Positions 1 to 8,200 of a stretch of 64,000 bases of DNA are shown here, piece by piece. The stretch's first letter is position 1. The number at the start of each line of letters is the position of its first letter. The translations under genes were made by a program, and so were the position numbers. Under the pieces are notes generated by a model, which saw only the letters and a list, made by a program, of their open reading frames with translations, made no database searches and was not told where the DNA came from. This DNA comes from Actinophytocola sp050699935 (GTDB lineage: Bacteria; Actinomycetota; Actinomycetes; Mycobacteriales; Pseudonocardiaceae): assembly GCF_050699935.1 (NCBI RefSeq), contig NZ_JBOHGB010000014.1, forward strand, positions 16,181 through 80,180. The letters are read 5' to 3'.

Positions 1-123
1 CTCACCTGCTACTGCAGGTCGACGGGACGCCGCTCCGCTACTCCGATCGAGTGTCACGCGGTGCTCAACGACCAAGCGCCCCATCAAGAATCCCCTGGTC
101 GGAGCTGTTCCCATCTGTTGTGT

Positions 124-158
124 GTCCTGCCGAGGATTCGAACCTGCGACCTCCACGC
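124..158 (-). other. tRNA-like T-arm fragment
   Basis: Read on the minus strand, this stretch holds a T-loop signature (GGTTCGAATCC) with flanking stem bases and an acceptor-like 3' side. Only three of five T-stem pairs form, and no D-arm or anticodon arm can be folded upstream. It is most simply a degraded attachment-site relic. The parent tRNA cannot be named. Confidence 0.35.
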
Positions 159-323
159 GTCGGCCGACGAATGCGGTGAAATGTCAGACTGGGTGCTCCG
201 CGGGTGCTCCGCAGCGGCGAACCGAACCGACATGCGGTGACATCTGGCGGCATACGCGGGCGACGGTGACCTGCGTGAACGGTATGCGGAGACACGTCGC
301 GACACCCGCCAGCACGACCACAA

Positions 324-371
324 GCTCGCTCTTAACCAGCTGGTTCGGGGGTTCGAGTCCCTGGCAGGGTT
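324..371 (+). other. tRNA-Lys-like 3' half (integration scar)
   Basis: An anticodon-like arm (stem GCTCG/CCAGC with one mismatch, loop CTCTTAA, anticodon CTT for Lys) is followed by a T-loop (TTCGAGT) and an acceptor-like tail. The 5' half (acceptor and D arm) is absent, and the T-stem has one wobble and one mismatch. Starting at the anticodon arm is typical of attL/attR duplicates left by integrative elements. Non-functional as a tRNA. Confidence 0.4.
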
Positions 372-715
372 CGTCAAAGTCGGTCGACTGGCTGGCTCGG
401 TGTTGTGGCTGGTGGGACCGGCAGCACACTCGGACCCGCCCCACAACCACGCACGCGCACTACCGGCAACCCCGGGTCACATCACCCATCCACCTATCGG
501 AGCGATTCACAGGCCACCCCGTAGATCTGCCTAGATCGACCGGCCGGACTGGGAGAACGATCACGACCCCATTTCACCCGGCCCGAACCGGACTCTCCCA
601 TTTTTCTCCCACCAACCAACCACCGGCCGCTCCATCAGCGTCAGCGACCACCGCACGTGATCATAAAAGACCCGCTGAACTGGGCAAACATCCCGGTCGG
701 CGGTCTTGGAAGGAG

Positions 716-757
716 TGGAGCTGAGGGGGCTCGAACCCCTGACCCCCACACTGCCAG
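716..757 (-). other. tRNA-Ala(GGC) 3' fragment, probable att site
   Basis: On the minus strand the segment starts at an alanine-type anticodon loop (CTGGCAG, anticodon GGC) and continues through the variable loop and a perfect T-arm (AGGGG TTCGAGC CCCCT) to an acceptor 3' strand CAGCTCC plus A. The anticodon 5' stem, D-arm and 5' acceptor strand do not match. This is the classic extent of a tyrosine-recombinase attachment core, so I read it as an att scar next to the operon that follows. Confidence 0.6.
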
Positions 758-811
758 TCTGATTTGGACAATGCCTCTGACCTGCATCTCTACCATGCAG
801 CCACGTCAAAC

Positions 812-849
812 CCATTGCAAACACTGCGGCGCCTGACGCAGCGCAATGG
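812..849 (-). terminator. Stem-loop beyond the operon's last gene
   Basis: An imperfect hairpin with arms CCATTGC/GCAATGG and an inner TGCG/CGCA pairing lies about 48 bp past the stop codon of the last minus-strand gene. It lacks a clean U-run. It is the best candidate for the operon's 3' end. Confidence 0.35.
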
Positions 850-896
850 TTGCCGCGCGCGGATGTTCACCTACACAGTGAGGACGGCCTGCCCGC

Positions 897-2552
897 TCAG
901 ATCCGCCCCCGCGTCGCCAGCTCGTCGGCGAGCTCGCGCACGCCCGGATCACTGGTCTCGTAGAACACGCACTCCTCGAGCAGCCTGCGCGCGTCGTCAA
1001 CTTGGTCGTGTTCGAGCTGGTGCCGGGCGTACTCCAGGGTCCGCTCGACGAAGTAGGCGGCGACCGTCTCGTTGAACTTCGCGTGGACGCGCGCGCATCC
1101 CATCCACGCCCGGGCATCGGCGTAGCCTGCGGGGCCAGGGAGGGCTCGGGCAGCGCTCATGTGGATGTCGATCATCTTGGCGAAGATCTCGTCGTCGTCG
1201 CGGGCCTGGCTCCACGCTCGGTGTGACTCCTCGACCGCCCTCTGCAGTTGTCCCTTGTGGAGCAACCGGGTGGCGGCCTGGATGGTCCGCCGAGCGCGTT
1301 CCCGCTCCTCCGGTGTGGAGTCCGGCTGCGCCCGATCCTCCGGCGCGGGCGCGCTCATCTCGACGAGCATCCGGTTAGCGCGATCGACCAGGTCGGTGAG
1401 CAACATGCGTGCCTCGTCAACCGCACCGCCGGCCCAGAGCCGCCGGGCCTCCGCGAACACGTCGGGCGGCCCGTCCGCGGGGCGCTCCGGGATGCGCACG
1501 GCGAGCGCCGGTCGCGACGGTGTGTCCTGCAGGTCGACAAGCTCCGCGTCCGTGCTCGTCGTCCTCGCCGACGGGCGCAGGTACGAACCGTAGACGGCGG
1601 CGCCGCGGGCGAGCCGATACGGCTCGGCGGGGCTGCCCCCGCTGCCGACCTCCGCCTCGAGCATGGCCTGGACAGCTGGCAGCACGCTGACCCCGCCGAC
1701 GAGCAGCACGGCGTCGACGTCGGCCGGGGTCATCGCCGCGTCGGCGATCACCTCGCGGACGTGCTTGGCGGTGGCCGCGACGTGCTCCTCCACATACCGG
1801 CCGAACTCCTCAGGCGAGGGCGTCTGGACGCGGTTGGGCTGCTCGGTGGACTCGGTCGACCAAGGCGGCCAAGCGACGGTCACCCGCTCGCCTGCGGCCA
1901 ACCGCGGCTTGACCTTCTCGGCAGCCTCGCGAAGACGCCCCCACCGTGCCACGTCCCAGGTGCCGAGTTCGCTCAGATTCTGGTCGCTCAGGCTGCCTAG
2001 CCATGCGTCCAGGAGCCACATGTCCATCTTCGCGCCGCTCGGCTCCACCGCGCCGGCGTGGCCGAGCACGCGGACCTGCCGCCGGGCGACCCGCAGCAGT
2101 CCCGTCTCGAACCCGCTGTAGCCGAGCGAGTAGACAAGCACTGTGCGAGACTCCCCCGGGCCGTCGGCGAGGACCGCCGCGACCGCGTCGTTGATCAGGT
2201 GGACCTCGACGAATCCCGCGGTCCGGGCGGCGTCGCGCAACGCGATCCGGTCGCCGGACCCCAGGCGGGTCGGCACGCTGAGCACGGCACAGGACACGTC
2301 GGTGCCCGACTCGGCCCCGACCGCCTCGCGGGCGCGGGCCAGCTCCCCGGTGAGCATCTCGACCGCCGCGGCCGAGCGCAGCTCTCGCGTGCTGACGAAG
2401 CCGACCGACCGGGCGGACAGCACGGGGACGATCCACGGCTCCCGTCCGGCCGGCGGCAGGTCGGTCACCGCCGCCAGCTGCTCGCTCCCGGTGGACCAGG
2501 CGATCCGCAGCCCGCAGCTGCCGACGTCAACGCCGACGACCGTGCCACTCAC
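897..2552 (-). CDS. Degenerate Hsp70-family ATPase-like protein with helical C-terminus
   Basis: 551 aa, last gene of the operon; its ATG overlaps the upstream dnaK-like stop by 4 bp. Residues 1 to about 330 form an Hsp70/actin-fold nucleotide-binding domain: phosphate-1-like VGVDVGSCGLRIA, a connect-1-like INDAVAAVLADG, and an adenosine motif LLVGGVSVLP. The phosphate-2 loop, DLGGGTFD in true Hsp70s, here reads SLGYSGFETG, so ATP hydrolysis may be weak or lost. There is no substrate-binding beta-sandwich. From about 370 the protein is alpha-helical and TPR-like (KGQLQRAVEESHRAW; DDARRLLEE). It may act as a regulatory partner of the adjacent canonical Hsp70 or of the TPR proteins. The fold is certain; the role is inferred. 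Confidence 0.8.
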   Translation of the reverse strand: MSGTVVGVDVGSCGLRIAWSTGSEQLAAVTDLPPAGREPWIVPVLSARSVGFVSTRELRSAAAVEMLTGELARAREAVGAESGTDVSCAVLSVPTRLGSGDRIALRDAARTAGFVEVHLINDAVAAVLADGPGESRTVLVYSLGYSGFETGLLRVARRQVRVLGHAGAVEPSGAKMDMWLLDAWLGSLSDQNLSELGTWDVARWGRLREAAEKVKPRLAAGERVTVAWPPWSTESTEQPNRVQTPSPEEFGRYVEEHVAATAKHVREVIADAAMTPADVDAVLLVGGVSVLPAVQAMLEAEVGSGGSPAEPYRLARGAAVYGSYLRPSARTTSTDAELVDLQDTPSRPALAVRIPERPADGPPDVFAEARRLWAGGAVDEARMLLTDLVDRANRMLVEMSAPAPEDRAQPDSTPEERERARRTIQAATRLLHKGQLQRAVEESHRAWSQARDDDEIFAKMIDIHMSAARALPGPAGYADARAWMGCARVHAKFNETVAAYFVERTLEYARHQLEHDQVDDARRLLEECVFYETSDPGVRELADELATRGRI

Positions 2553-4633
2553 GGCTTCGTGCGGAGCAGCTCGGCCATGTCCGTGACGACTCCTCCCGTC
2601 TGCTTCTCCAGCTCCCGCTGGATCAGCTCGTTGAGCACCTGCTCCGCCTGCGCGCGGCGCGCCTCGTTGCCCGAGGTGTGCGCGTCCCGGACGGTCTGGG
2701 AGCTGCGCCGGATGCGTTCGCTGTCCGCGGGCTTCGCCCGGTCAGCGACCACGTCGGCAAAGTACATGGTCGTGGCCAGGCCGCAGTTGTCCAGGTCGCG
2801 GTAGAGCAGGTTGACGTACCGGCGATGCTCGTCGACGTCGGCCCCGCGGTAGGCCAGCTTGGCGTCGGACAGGCGGCGCTTGACGCGGTCCAGCTGCCAC
2901 GGCTCGATGTAGACGCCGTACCGCCCGACGAACTCCTCGACCATGTCGATCGCCCGCTCGAGCTCCTCCTTGGCCTCGTCCGTCGACGGCGTGTCCTGCT
3001 CGATCGGCTGGGGCCGCAGCGAGGTCCGCTGGTTGAACGTCGTCCCGGGAACCCGCACGTTGACGGTGACGATCCGGTCGCCGTCGTAGTTGAACTCGAC
3101 CTCGACGTCGCTGTTCGGCTCCAGCCCCTCCGGCAGCATCGCCTCCACGACGCCCTGCACGCGGTTCTGGCTGGCCTGCGGGTTCACCCCCTCGTGCACC
3201 GGGATCCGCACGCGACGTCCCGAGGCGGTGAATCGCTTGCGCATGGGCTCCTCGAGCGGGTACGGGGTGCCCTTCGGGATGATCGGGACAAAAGCGTCGA
3301 CGTTATCGCCGTCGATGGCGGCGATGCCCAGCGCCATGGCGGTCTGCTCGTAGATCTTGTAGGACGGGTCGCGCGTGGCGCCCAACGGGTGGCCACATTC
3401 CCGGCATGCCTCGACGCCCTCCTCGTTCGGTGACCCGCAGGCGGAGCACTCCAGACCGGTCTCCCCCTCCGCCAGGATCGCCGCGCCGAGTGCGACGCAC
3501 TCCATCGGCTTGACGTCCGTCCGCACCTTGGCGGCGCCGAACCGGCTGACCACCGCCTCGCGGACGCACGTGGTGAGCGTGGACCCGCCGACCAACAGGA
3601 CATCCGTGATGTCGTCCGCGGTGAAGTTTCCCTCTCGAAGCACGTCGTCCACCAGGTTCATCGTCCGGTCGACCAGTGGCGCGACGAGCTGGTTGAACTC
3701 CGCCCGGGTGAGCTCGACGTGGATGTCGACGAACGGCCCGTTGTCCGGGAGCCGGAACGCTGCGCCAAGTTCGACGTCGGCGACGTCCATCGAACCGAGC
3801 TGCCACTTTGCCACCTCGGCCTGCTCCTTCAGGGCTCGCCGGAACGCGGGGTCGTTCGGCGGCTCGACGCCGTGCTCGGCGCGGACCTCCGCGAGGACCT
3901 TCTCGATGACCTTCTGGTCGAAGTCGTCGCCGCCGAGCCAGTTGTCCCCGGCGACCCCGGCGACGTGGAACTGGGTCTTCCCGTTGTCGCCCTGGATCAT
4001 CTGCAGCAGCGAGACGTCGAACGTGCCGCCGCCGAGGTCGTAGACGAGGACCCGCCGACCTTCGGTGCCCGCCTCGCGCATCCCGTACGCGATCGCCGCC
4101 GCGGTCGGCTCGTCGATCAACCGTTTGACCACCAAGCCAGCCGCCTCCGCGGCCTTGCGGGTCGCCGCGCGCTGGGCAGCCTCGAAGTACGCTGGCACGG
4201 TAATCACCGCGTGAGTGACCTCGTCGCCCAGCACTCGCGCCGCGTCCTGCTTGATTTTGCGCAGGATCAGGCTGGAGATCTCGGCCGGGGTGCGCACCTT
4301 CGTGCCCATCCGGATCGCGACCGAGGCGTCGTCCTCGGCGGTCGGCACGATCTCGTAGTCGAACCGCTTGCGGACCTCGGCGACCTGGGGCTCGCCGATC
4401 GTGCGGCCCATCAGCCGCTTGACCGAGAAGATGGTGCTGGTCGCGGTCCGCGCCCCCTGTACCGCGGGCCGCCCGACCAGGACGCGTTCCTCGCCGTCCT
4501 TCACGCGCACGCCGACCGCCGACGGGGTCAGGGTCTGCGCGTGGTCGTTCTCGAGGACGTACGCAGGGCGTTCCGGGGAGTGGATCGCCGCTACCGAGTT
4601 GGTCGTCCCGAGGTCGATACCGATGGCCTTCAC
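2549..4633 (-). CDS. DnaK/Hsp70 chaperone with zinc ribbon between NBD and SBD
   Basis: 694 aa. The nucleotide-binding domain (1-390) is canonical: IGIDLGTTNSVAAI, VITVPAYFEAAQR, IDEPTAAAIAYG, VYDLGGGTFDVSLL and LLVGGSTLTT. In place of the usual short linker, residues about 394-415 carry a CxxC-x10-CxxC zinc ribbon (C396, C399, C410, C413). A substrate-binding beta domain (430-560) and a helical lid follow. Housekeeping DnaK lacks this ribbon, so this is a system-specific paralogue. The start overlaps the grpE-like stop by 4 bp, and a GrpE-like gene and an 82-aa possible J-like gene lie directly upstream, giving a dedicated chaperone set. Likely clients are the CHAT and TIR-NTPase proteins made from the same transcript (inference). 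Confidence 0.92.
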   Translation of the reverse strand: MKAIGIDLGTTNSVAAIHSPERPAYVLENDHAQTLTPSAVGVRVKDGEERVLVGRPAVQGARTATSTIFSVKRLMGRTIGEPQVAEVRKRFDYEIVPTAEDDASVAIRMGTKVRTPAEISSLILRKIKQDAARVLGDEVTHAVITVPAYFEAAQRAATRKAAEAAGLVVKRLIDEPTAAAIAYGMREAGTEGRRVLVYDLGGGTFDVSLLQMIQGDNGKTQFHVAGVAGDNWLGGDDFDQKVIEKVLAEVRAEHGVEPPNDPAFRRALKEQAEVAKWQLGSMDVADVELGAAFRLPDNGPFVDIHVELTRAEFNQLVAPLVDRTMNLVDDVLREGNFTADDITDVLLVGGSTLTTCVREAVVSRFGAAKVRTDVKPMECVALGAAILAEGETGLECSACGSPNEEGVEACRECGHPLGATRDPSYKIYEQTAMALGIAAIDGDNVDAFVPIIPKGTPYPLEEPMRKRFTASGRRVRIPVHEGVNPQASQNRVQGVVEAMLPEGLEPNSDVEVEFNYDGDRIVTVNVRVPGTTFNQRTSLRPQPIEQDTPSTDEAKEELERAIDMVEEFVGRYGVYIEPWQLDRVKRRLSDAKLAYRGADVDEHRRYVNLLYRDLDNCGLATTMYFADVVADRAKPADSERIRRSSQTVRDAHTSGNEARRAQAEQVLNELIQRELEKQTGGVVTDMAELLRTKP

Positions 4634-5046
4634 TGTGCTTGCTCCTCATCCCGTTCGGCGACGATCACCTCGGCAGGCCGCAGCACCCTGCCGTCCCGCT
4701 CATAACCGCGGCGCACCACCTCGACGACGGTGTCCTCCCGCACTCCCCCGGCCCGCACGGCGTCGATGATCTGGTAGCGGTCGAGATCGACGACGTCTCC
4801 CGGCGCGCCGAAGCCGAGCAGCCCGGCGTCGGCGATCACGGACTCGAGTTGGGCGCCGATGCGGCCGAAGGTCTCGAGCAGCGCTGCGGGGTCACCGGGC
4901 ACCGACCCGTTCTCCGTGTGCCGGCGCAGCCGTTCGAATGCGTCGAGCACCAGGATGAGCGAGTCGAGCAGGCTGTCGAGCTCGTTGCGACAGTTGATTG
5001 CCCTCAGCAGCGCCTGTGCGTCGTTGCGGTACGTGTCATCGGTCAT
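4630..5046 (-). CDS. GrpE-like nucleotide exchange factor
   Basis: 138 aa, shorter than housekeeping GrpE (about 180-220 aa). The C-terminal GrpE signature is clear: EDTVVEVVRRGYERDG followed by RVLRPAEVIVA, the beta-domain that contacts the Hsp70 ATPase. It is preceded by a helical segment (LVLDAFERLRRH) that resembles only the end of the usual long coiled coil. The ATG at 5046 overlaps the preceding gene's stop by 4 bp (ATGA), which settles the start over longer in-frame options. By family knowledge it should release ADP from the DnaK encoded next to it. Confidence 0.85.
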   Translation of the reverse strand: MTDDTYRNDAQALLRAINCRNELDSLLDSLILVLDAFERLRRHTENGSVPGDPAALLETFGRIGAQLESVIADAGLLGFGAPGDVVDLDRYQIIDAVRAGGVREDTVVEVVRRGYERDGRVLRPAEVIVAERDEEQAQ

Positions 5047-5291
5047 GGCTGCCCCCGATGCCCGGTCGCCGGCTCGCCGGTGGGGTAGACGAAGAGGTCG
5101 ACGAACAGCCGCCGCTCGACGTGCCGCAGCTCCTCCCACGCCACGCGGGCGTCCCGGGTGAACCGGTTCTCCCGCATCAGCCGAAAGGGTGCGTCCTGCA
5201 CCTCGGCGTGGCTCGACTCCGGCGTGATGCCGGAGCCGGCGAGGACGTCATAGGGGAACTCGCCGTCCCAGGCGGTGAGCGGATCCTTCAC
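5043..5291 (-). CDS. 82-aa small protein, possible J-like cochaperone
   Basis: 82 aa, GTG start overlapping the CHAT gene's stop by 4 bp (GTGA). It matches no family I can name with certainty. The core EFPYDVLAGSGITPESS, then a V-x-DA helix and R-x-A-x-x-x-LR / RLF-x-D helices, resembles the PYEVLGV... layout of a J domain but has no HPD motif. A closely similar module is embedded in the neighbouring CHAT protein (residues about 1031-1090: DFPYGLLAPLGVGPSSS...). Sitting between the CHAT gene and grpE/dnaK, it could be a J-like adaptor linking the chaperone to the CHAT protein. The gene is clear from spacing; the function is inferred. Confidence 0.7.
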   Translation of the reverse strand: MKDPLTAWDGEFPYDVLAGSGITPESSHAEVQDAPFRLMRENRFTRDARVAWEELRHVERRLFVDLFVYPTGEPATGHRGQP

Positions 5292-8200
5292 GTAATGCTC
5301 CTATCGTCGGTGTCGTCGGCGAAATGGCCGGCGAGAAGGTCAGCCAGCGTGTCGCGGGTCAGCCGGCTCGCCGGGTCGGTGAGGACCGCCTCCACGGCGA
5401 GTAGGAGGGCGCTCCTCCGGTCGCCGGCCGCGTCGGTGCGGTGCGCCTCGTGGGCGAGTGCCGCCGCGGCGGCGGGCGACCCGTCGGCGGGAACCGTGGG
5501 CGGCTGCAGTTCCATGAGCTCCGCGTCGGTCATCGTTCGGTAGATCACCCCGCGGACCTGGCTCGCGACCGCCTTGACCGCGTCCAGCAGCCTGGGATTG
5601 CCGGGCGCGAGCCGCAGGCCCTCGCTCGCGACGGTCAACGCCTCGGCGAGGTCATCCTCGTGGGTCGCCGTCCACTGCGTCCGGAACATCGAGCGTTGGA
5701 CCAGGGTGTGGGTGAGTCCCTCTCGCGCCCGCAGCAGGGTCGGGCTGAGCCTGATCGCCTCGCGCAGGTCGGCGATCGCCGCGTCGTGGTCGGGCTGCTC
5801 GATCTCGTCCGGGGCGGCCGAGAGCTGCGCCCGGTCGCAGAGCACTACGCCGTGGATCCCGCGGAGCGTCTCGTCGTTGGTCAGCCCCCGCCTGGTCCGG
5901 ACCCGCGTGACGAGGTCGACTGCGCGGTCGACCCGAGGCCGGGGCGACCTGGGGGTGGCCATCGCCTCGACCGCCGCGCCGACGAAGTCGATCAGGTGCC
6001 GCCGTGCGCGGGCGACGAGCCCGGCGGCGGAGGCCAGCTCCAGCACGGCGTCCACCGCGGTCACCGCGAAGTCCACTCCGCGGTCGTCGTCGCCGAGCGC
6101 GGAGGACCGCGCCGTCTTGAGGTGGCAGCGCACGGCGATGAGGGATGCGTCCTGAAACAGGCGGGCCTCCCGGCCGCCCAGCCGGAGGTAGGCCGGGTCC
6201 TCGCTACGGAACCGCCGGCAGCTCGCACAGGTCTCGTCCGCCGGCCGGCCCCCGGCACAGTCGCACCCGGCCGAGTCGACCAGGCGCCGCCCGTGGGTCG
6301 GCGGCAGCATCGCGAGCGCCCGCTCGGGACGGCCCGACTCCAGCAGGGCCTGTGCGGGGCCCAGCCGGGAGAACGCCGCGCAGAACCGGGCGACCTGCTC
6401 GCCGGAGAGCTGACCAGGCGCGATGTCGGCAGTGGCGGGGTCGTCAGTGGGGTCGGCCAGGACGTCGGCCGGGCCGTTGTCAGCCTCGGCCAGCGCGGCG
6501 TCCCGGCGGCGGACCAGCTCAGCGGCCAGTTCCGCGACGGACTCGGCGAGGCCGGTGGCCCGCACGTATTCCGGGCCGCCGACGACGTGGCCGTTCATGC
6601 CGTCCCGGGTCGGCAGGCCGCCAACCTCCTCGGTGACCTCCCGCCCGACGACCTCGACCCGTACCGCCAGGCCGAGCATCCGGTACTGCTCGGCCAGCGC
6701 CGGCCGGCCGGCCGCGTCGTGCCGGTCCGCCGCGGCGTTCAGCTCGTCGGCGAGGCCGATGACCATCTGCTGGCGCAGCAGCCGCACCTCGGCGACCGGG
6801 ACCATGAAGTGGTAGGCGGCGGACCGTTCGCGGCGCCACCGCTCCCAGTACTTCTCGTCGCCGAGCACGGTCACCCACATCCCGATGCAGCGGTGCCAGG
6901 CCATCCGGCCGTGCTCCCACGCCCCGGCGCGGTCCAGGTCGCGGGCCGCCCACCGGTGCGTGATCGCGAGGCAGTGCGCGGTGGCGACGTCGGCGGGGTT
7001 CGCGCGCAGGCGTTCCTCCCACGCCTCGACTGCCTGCTCCCGGCCGGTGTGCAGCAGGGTCAGCAGCGGTGCGTCGGCGACTGCCTCCCACATGCGTCCG
7101 AACAGGTCGGCTGGCTCGCCGTCGGTCACCGAGCCAAGGACCCGGCACAGCGCCGCGGGGTCGCGCACCGGGTAGAGGTCCGCGTCCAGCGCCAGCCGGG
7201 TGGACCAGGAACGCAGGCCGGCCGCCACCCGGACGGCCGCGGTCGCGCTCTCCTGCATGGCCTGGATCTCGGCGTCCTTGACCTGCTGAACGGACGACGA
7301 CGGTCCGACACCCAGCGGGGCGAGGAGCCCGTACGGGAAGTCCGGGCGGGCGGCGGCACTCGGGTCGGGCACGAGGCTGGCCGCCACGAGCCCCTCGGCC
7401 CACCCGTACGAGGTCAGCAGCTCGGCCAGCCGCGCCCGGCGCTCTGACACGTCCAGGTGGCCGTCGGGCACGGTGGCGTAGCAGGCGAGGGCCTCCCGCC
7501 AGCGGCCGTCGGCGGCCAGGGAGCGTCCGCGCGCGTAGCCGGCACGGACCTCGGCGTCCGCGTGGTCCTGGCACTCGCCGAACAAGTCGGCCGCCCGCGA
7601 CCAGTCCTGCTCTGACTCGGCGAGCCGGGCGCACCCGTAGCGGCCGATCACCGGCGTGTCCCGGAACGACCCGAGCGTCTCGGCGTTCGACACGACAGCC
7701 GCCCAGTCCGCCCGGTCGGCGGCGGACCGCACCCGGGCGTACCCGGCCAGCGGACCCGCGTCCTCGAAGTCCGGTGGCAACTGGCCGAAATGGTCCTCCG
7801 CGCCCACCCAGTCCGCCGCCTCCTCCGCCTGGCGACCCATGACGTAGACCCGGCGCAACACCACGTCTCGGACGGTGTCGTCGACCCGCTGGTAGGCGCC
7901 GAACGCCGCACCGTGGTCGCCGTTTCGCTCGGCTAGCCGGCCGGTCGCGTAGTGCAGCCACTCGGTCTGCTCCTGGCTCGGCGAGCGGACCCGTCTGTAC
8001 GCGGCGACAACGGCCGCCCAGTTCGCCCGCTGTTCGGTGAGCCGCCACCGGGCGAGCAGACGCAGGACCGGCACCGTGTCGCCCTCCGTGTCGCCGTTCA
8101 TGTCGCCGTTCATGTCGCCGTTCATGTCGTCGCCGATGTCCTGCAACGCCTCGACGACCGCGGCCCAGTCACCGCGCTCGGCGGCCAGTCGTGCCCGTGC

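Larger units (their letters stand above)
1..896. other. Gene-free left end with tRNA-fragment relics
   Basis: No reading frame here shows recognisable protein similarity; the open frames present look like chance frames in GC-rich DNA. What can be seen are three tRNA 3' fragments (listed separately) and a stem-loop just beyond the end of the minus-strand operon. Such fragments are typical scars of tyrosine-recombinase integration into tRNA genes. No integrase gene remains within the window. Confidence 0.6.

Noticed and set aside
324..371. A working tRNA-Lys gene
   Set aside because: No D-arm or 5' acceptor strand pairs with the tail, and the T-stem has a mismatch and a wobble pair.
122..724. 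200-codon plus-strand frame in the left gene-free end
   Set aside because: It runs straight through tRNA fragments and has random GC-rich composition.
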